Below are positions 62,864 to 64,000 of a DNA stretch of 64,000 nt, one piece after another. Source of the stretch: Planococcus wigleyi (GTDB lineage: Bacteria > Bacillota > Bacilli > Bacillales_A > Planococcaceae); assembly GCF_014836985.1 (NCBI RefSeq), contig NZ_JACSPU010000001.1, positions 961,855 through 1,025,854 on the forward strand, in the 5' to 3' direction. Position numbers and translations under genes: made by a program. The notes beneath the pieces were generated by a model. It did no database searches, was not told the DNA's origin, and saw only the letters and a list, made by a program, of their open reading frames with translations. Position 1 is the first letter of the stretch; every line of letters starts with the position of its first letter.

Positions 62864-63010
62864 TTAAATACTGGTGTACATACGATAAATCCATCTTGGT
62901 ATGGCCATCAAAGTATTCCATATTGCTAGAAATGCAGCTTCAACAATAATTAGAAGGCCAATTTCCTTAACCAAGCCTATAAAGCAATTTTCTTTTCTCT
63001 GCTTTTTCAT
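62864..63010 (-). CDS. 48-residue single-helix membrane protein
   Basis: The frame from the ATG at 63010 reads a basic start (MKKQRKENCF), a hydrophobic helix (GLLIIVEAAFLAIWNTLMAI) and a short tail. AGAGGT lies about ten bases upstream. It is too short for usual annotation. Unknown function. Confidence 0.45.
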   Translation of the reverse strand: MKKQRKENCFIGLVKEIGLLIIVEAAFLAIWNTLMAIPRWIYRMYTSI

Positions 63011-63105
63011 CTCATAATCGACCTCTTATTCTTAAGGATTTTTTAAGTAGAGTTTCCAAACTTTTTTTAAAAAAAGAAAACAAAAAACCTCCCGATTAAG
63101 AGAAG

Positions 63106-63342
63106 TCAATTATCATCAAGCACATGAATTTTTTCATTAATAAATTCAGCTGCTTCGTCAATGGAGGTAAAGTGCTTTGTTATTTCCTGTTCATTGGAAG
63201 TGATTTCAAGAATGAATGTTTCTTGAATGCAGATAACTGTTAGCGTCTCATCGCTTCCTTTAACTGCAAAGGTATGAGTGATGTTGGAGTTGTTGAAATT
63301 ACAAATGATCTGCAACAGTTCTTTGATGTTTTCTAACTTCAT
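63106..63342 (-). CDS. Small protein, paralogue 1 of a tandem pair
   Basis: The 78-residue protein starts MKLENIKELLQIICNFNNSN and contains ITHTFAVKGSDETLTV. It aligns along its length with the neighbouring protein at 63457-63702 (MRLNSIKSFLQT and NITQTFASEDKTRSLSV). GGAAGAG is ten bases upstream of the ATG at 63342. Fold and function unknown. Confidence 0.65.
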   Translation of the reverse strand: MKLENIKELLQIICNFNNSNITHTFAVKGSDETLTVICIQETFILEITSNEQEITKHFTSIDEAAEFINEKIHVLDDN

Positions 63343-63440
63343 GAAAATCAGGCTCTTCCTTTTCAGACGTAGTTTTAGACGGAGGAAATGAATCTCGTTG
63401 CCCGGGTCCACTTCTTGGTATGCCCAATACTGAGCAAAAG

Positions 63441-63466
63441 AAAACCCCTGAAAAAATCAGGAGCTG
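63441..63466 (-). terminator. Terminator overlapping the end of paralogue 2
   Basis: On the minus strand CTCCTG and CAGGGG enclose ATTTTTT and are followed by TTTTCTTTT. The stem includes the stop codon at 63457-63459. Confidence 0.6.
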
Positions 63467-63702
63467 ACTGGAAGTAGGTTAGCACTAAGATAGTTGTCGA
63501 TAAACAAAGCAGTCTCGTCCATAGATGCATTTTCCCACAATTGATTTGTTGCAGCATCGGTAACAGAAAACATTTGAATTGCTGCTATGAATTGAACTGA
63601 TAAGCTTCTTGTTTTGTCCTCAGAAGCAAAAGTCTGAGTGATATTAACCGATGAATAGTCGTGCATCGTTTGTAGAAAACTTTTGATGCTATTGAGTCTC
63701 AA
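63457..63702 (-). CDS. Small protein, paralogue 2 of a tandem pair
   Basis: The 81-residue protein shares the pattern of paralogue 1. I choose the TTG at 63702, nine bases after GGAAAGG, because it places the first residues (MRLNSIK) in register with the other copy (MKLENIK). The GTG at 63711 is too close to that ribosome site. The pair arose by tandem duplication. Unknown function. Confidence 0.65.
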   Translation of the reverse strand: MRLNSIKSFLQTMHDYSSVNITQTFASEDKTRSLSVQFIAAIQMFSVTDAATNQLWENASMDETALFIDNYLSANLLPVSS

Positions 63703-63711
63703 ATAGACCAC

Positions 63712-64000
63712 GCCTTTCCTAATGGAAAGTGACTAAGAAAAGTCTTAAGAATCCATAAAATCATACAAGTAACTATAACACAGGATGGAAACTTACGTCC
63801 TTGATGTTCAATGCTGTTGTTGTATTGCTTTGGATTACCATTCCTATTTTATTTCTGAGCAGCTACCGTGTTTTTTGAAAAAGAAACGCGTACAGGCTTC
63901 TGGAGTTGTGCGGAAGTTCAATACAATGCAGAAAACAAAATTTGGATAGGCCATATATCTAACAAACGTGCACAATTGACGAGCGCCCCTATAAATTTGA
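63712..64000. other. Window end without a supported gene
   Basis: No convincing gene is visible. A plus-strand frame from 63793 and a shorter hydrophobic frame at about 63808 lack ribosome sites. A gene may begin beyond the window. Confidence 0.5.

Noticed and set aside
63801..63815. Fourth FNR-type box (TTGATGTTCAA)
   Set aside because: Spacing between half-sites is three rather than four bases and no gene start is suitably placed.
63793..63954. 54-codon frame with four adjacent cysteines near the window end
   Set aside because: No ribosome site and composition unlike a protein; probably chance.

Overview
The window looks like chromosome from a low-GC Gram-positive bacterium of the Planococcaceae (Planococcus-like) or a close relative in the Bacillales. 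The reasons are strong AGGAGG-type ribosome binding sites, frequent TTG and GTG starts, many short U-tailed terminators, and genes whose best-recognised relatives are Bacillus subtilis yp-genes. There is no rRNA, tRNA, CRISPR array, prophage or intact insertion sequence. Names come from motifs, length and remembered families; no search was run.

Layout. (1) 1-9.2 kb is conserved backbone: the end of a YpsC-type rRNA methyltransferase, a DinG/YpvA helicase, M32 carboxypeptidase YpwA, a short-chain dehydrogenase, the two-headed bacterial dynamin DynA and a rhodanese. (2) 9.2-9.75 kb is a gene-free segment bracketed by two exact 40-bp copies of one terminator; it holds a nested-palindrome repeat. 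(3) 9.75-30.8 kb is accessory: a CBS/CorC membrane protein, amidohydrolase, reductases, a GAF-GAF-PAS-GGDEF-EAL protein, an internally deleted RtcB remnant, hydrolases, a DUF3169/XRE pair, an Rrf2-flavoprotein-methyltransferase cluster, an M1 peptidase and many small membrane proteins. (4) 30.8-33.2 kb holds a small membrane gene split by a hairpin-rich segment resembling an IS200/IS605 end, then a T-box-controlled argS. (5) 33.4-42.4 kb holds two MFS exporters (one with a TetR regulator), three acetyltransferases, a PepSY/YtkA-like pair and lipoproteins. (6) 42.4-45.7 kb is a flavodoxin, a small HMA metal chaperone and a P1B-type ATPase with a CPG membrane motif. Each has an FNR-type TTGAY-N4-RTCAA dyad, and for the last two the dyad centre sits 41.5 bp upstream of the start predicted from a good -10 box. 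(7) 45.8-52.7 kb holds AIM24, cupin, NTR-like, LD-carboxypeptidase and sugar dehydrogenase genes. (8) 52.7-59 kb is backbone again: YpdQ-like RNase H, queuosine-precursor transporter YpdP under a preQ1-I riboswitch, zinc-finger YpeQ, a cold-shock protein, HD pyrophosphohydrolase YpgQ, an ABC-F ATPase and CvfC/YpgR. (9) 59-64 kb holds small proteins, a PnuC-NadR nicotinamide riboside salvage operon, two very small unlisted ORFs and a tandem pair of paralogous small proteins.

The most interesting points are the shared FNR-type control of the metal/redox cluster, a dispersed nested-palindrome repeat family (one copy with perfect 13-bp terminal inverted repeats), the IS605-like insertion into a small gene, the duplicated terminator, and the preQ1 riboswitch. 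I did not find a convincing new multi-gene defence or biosynthetic system.
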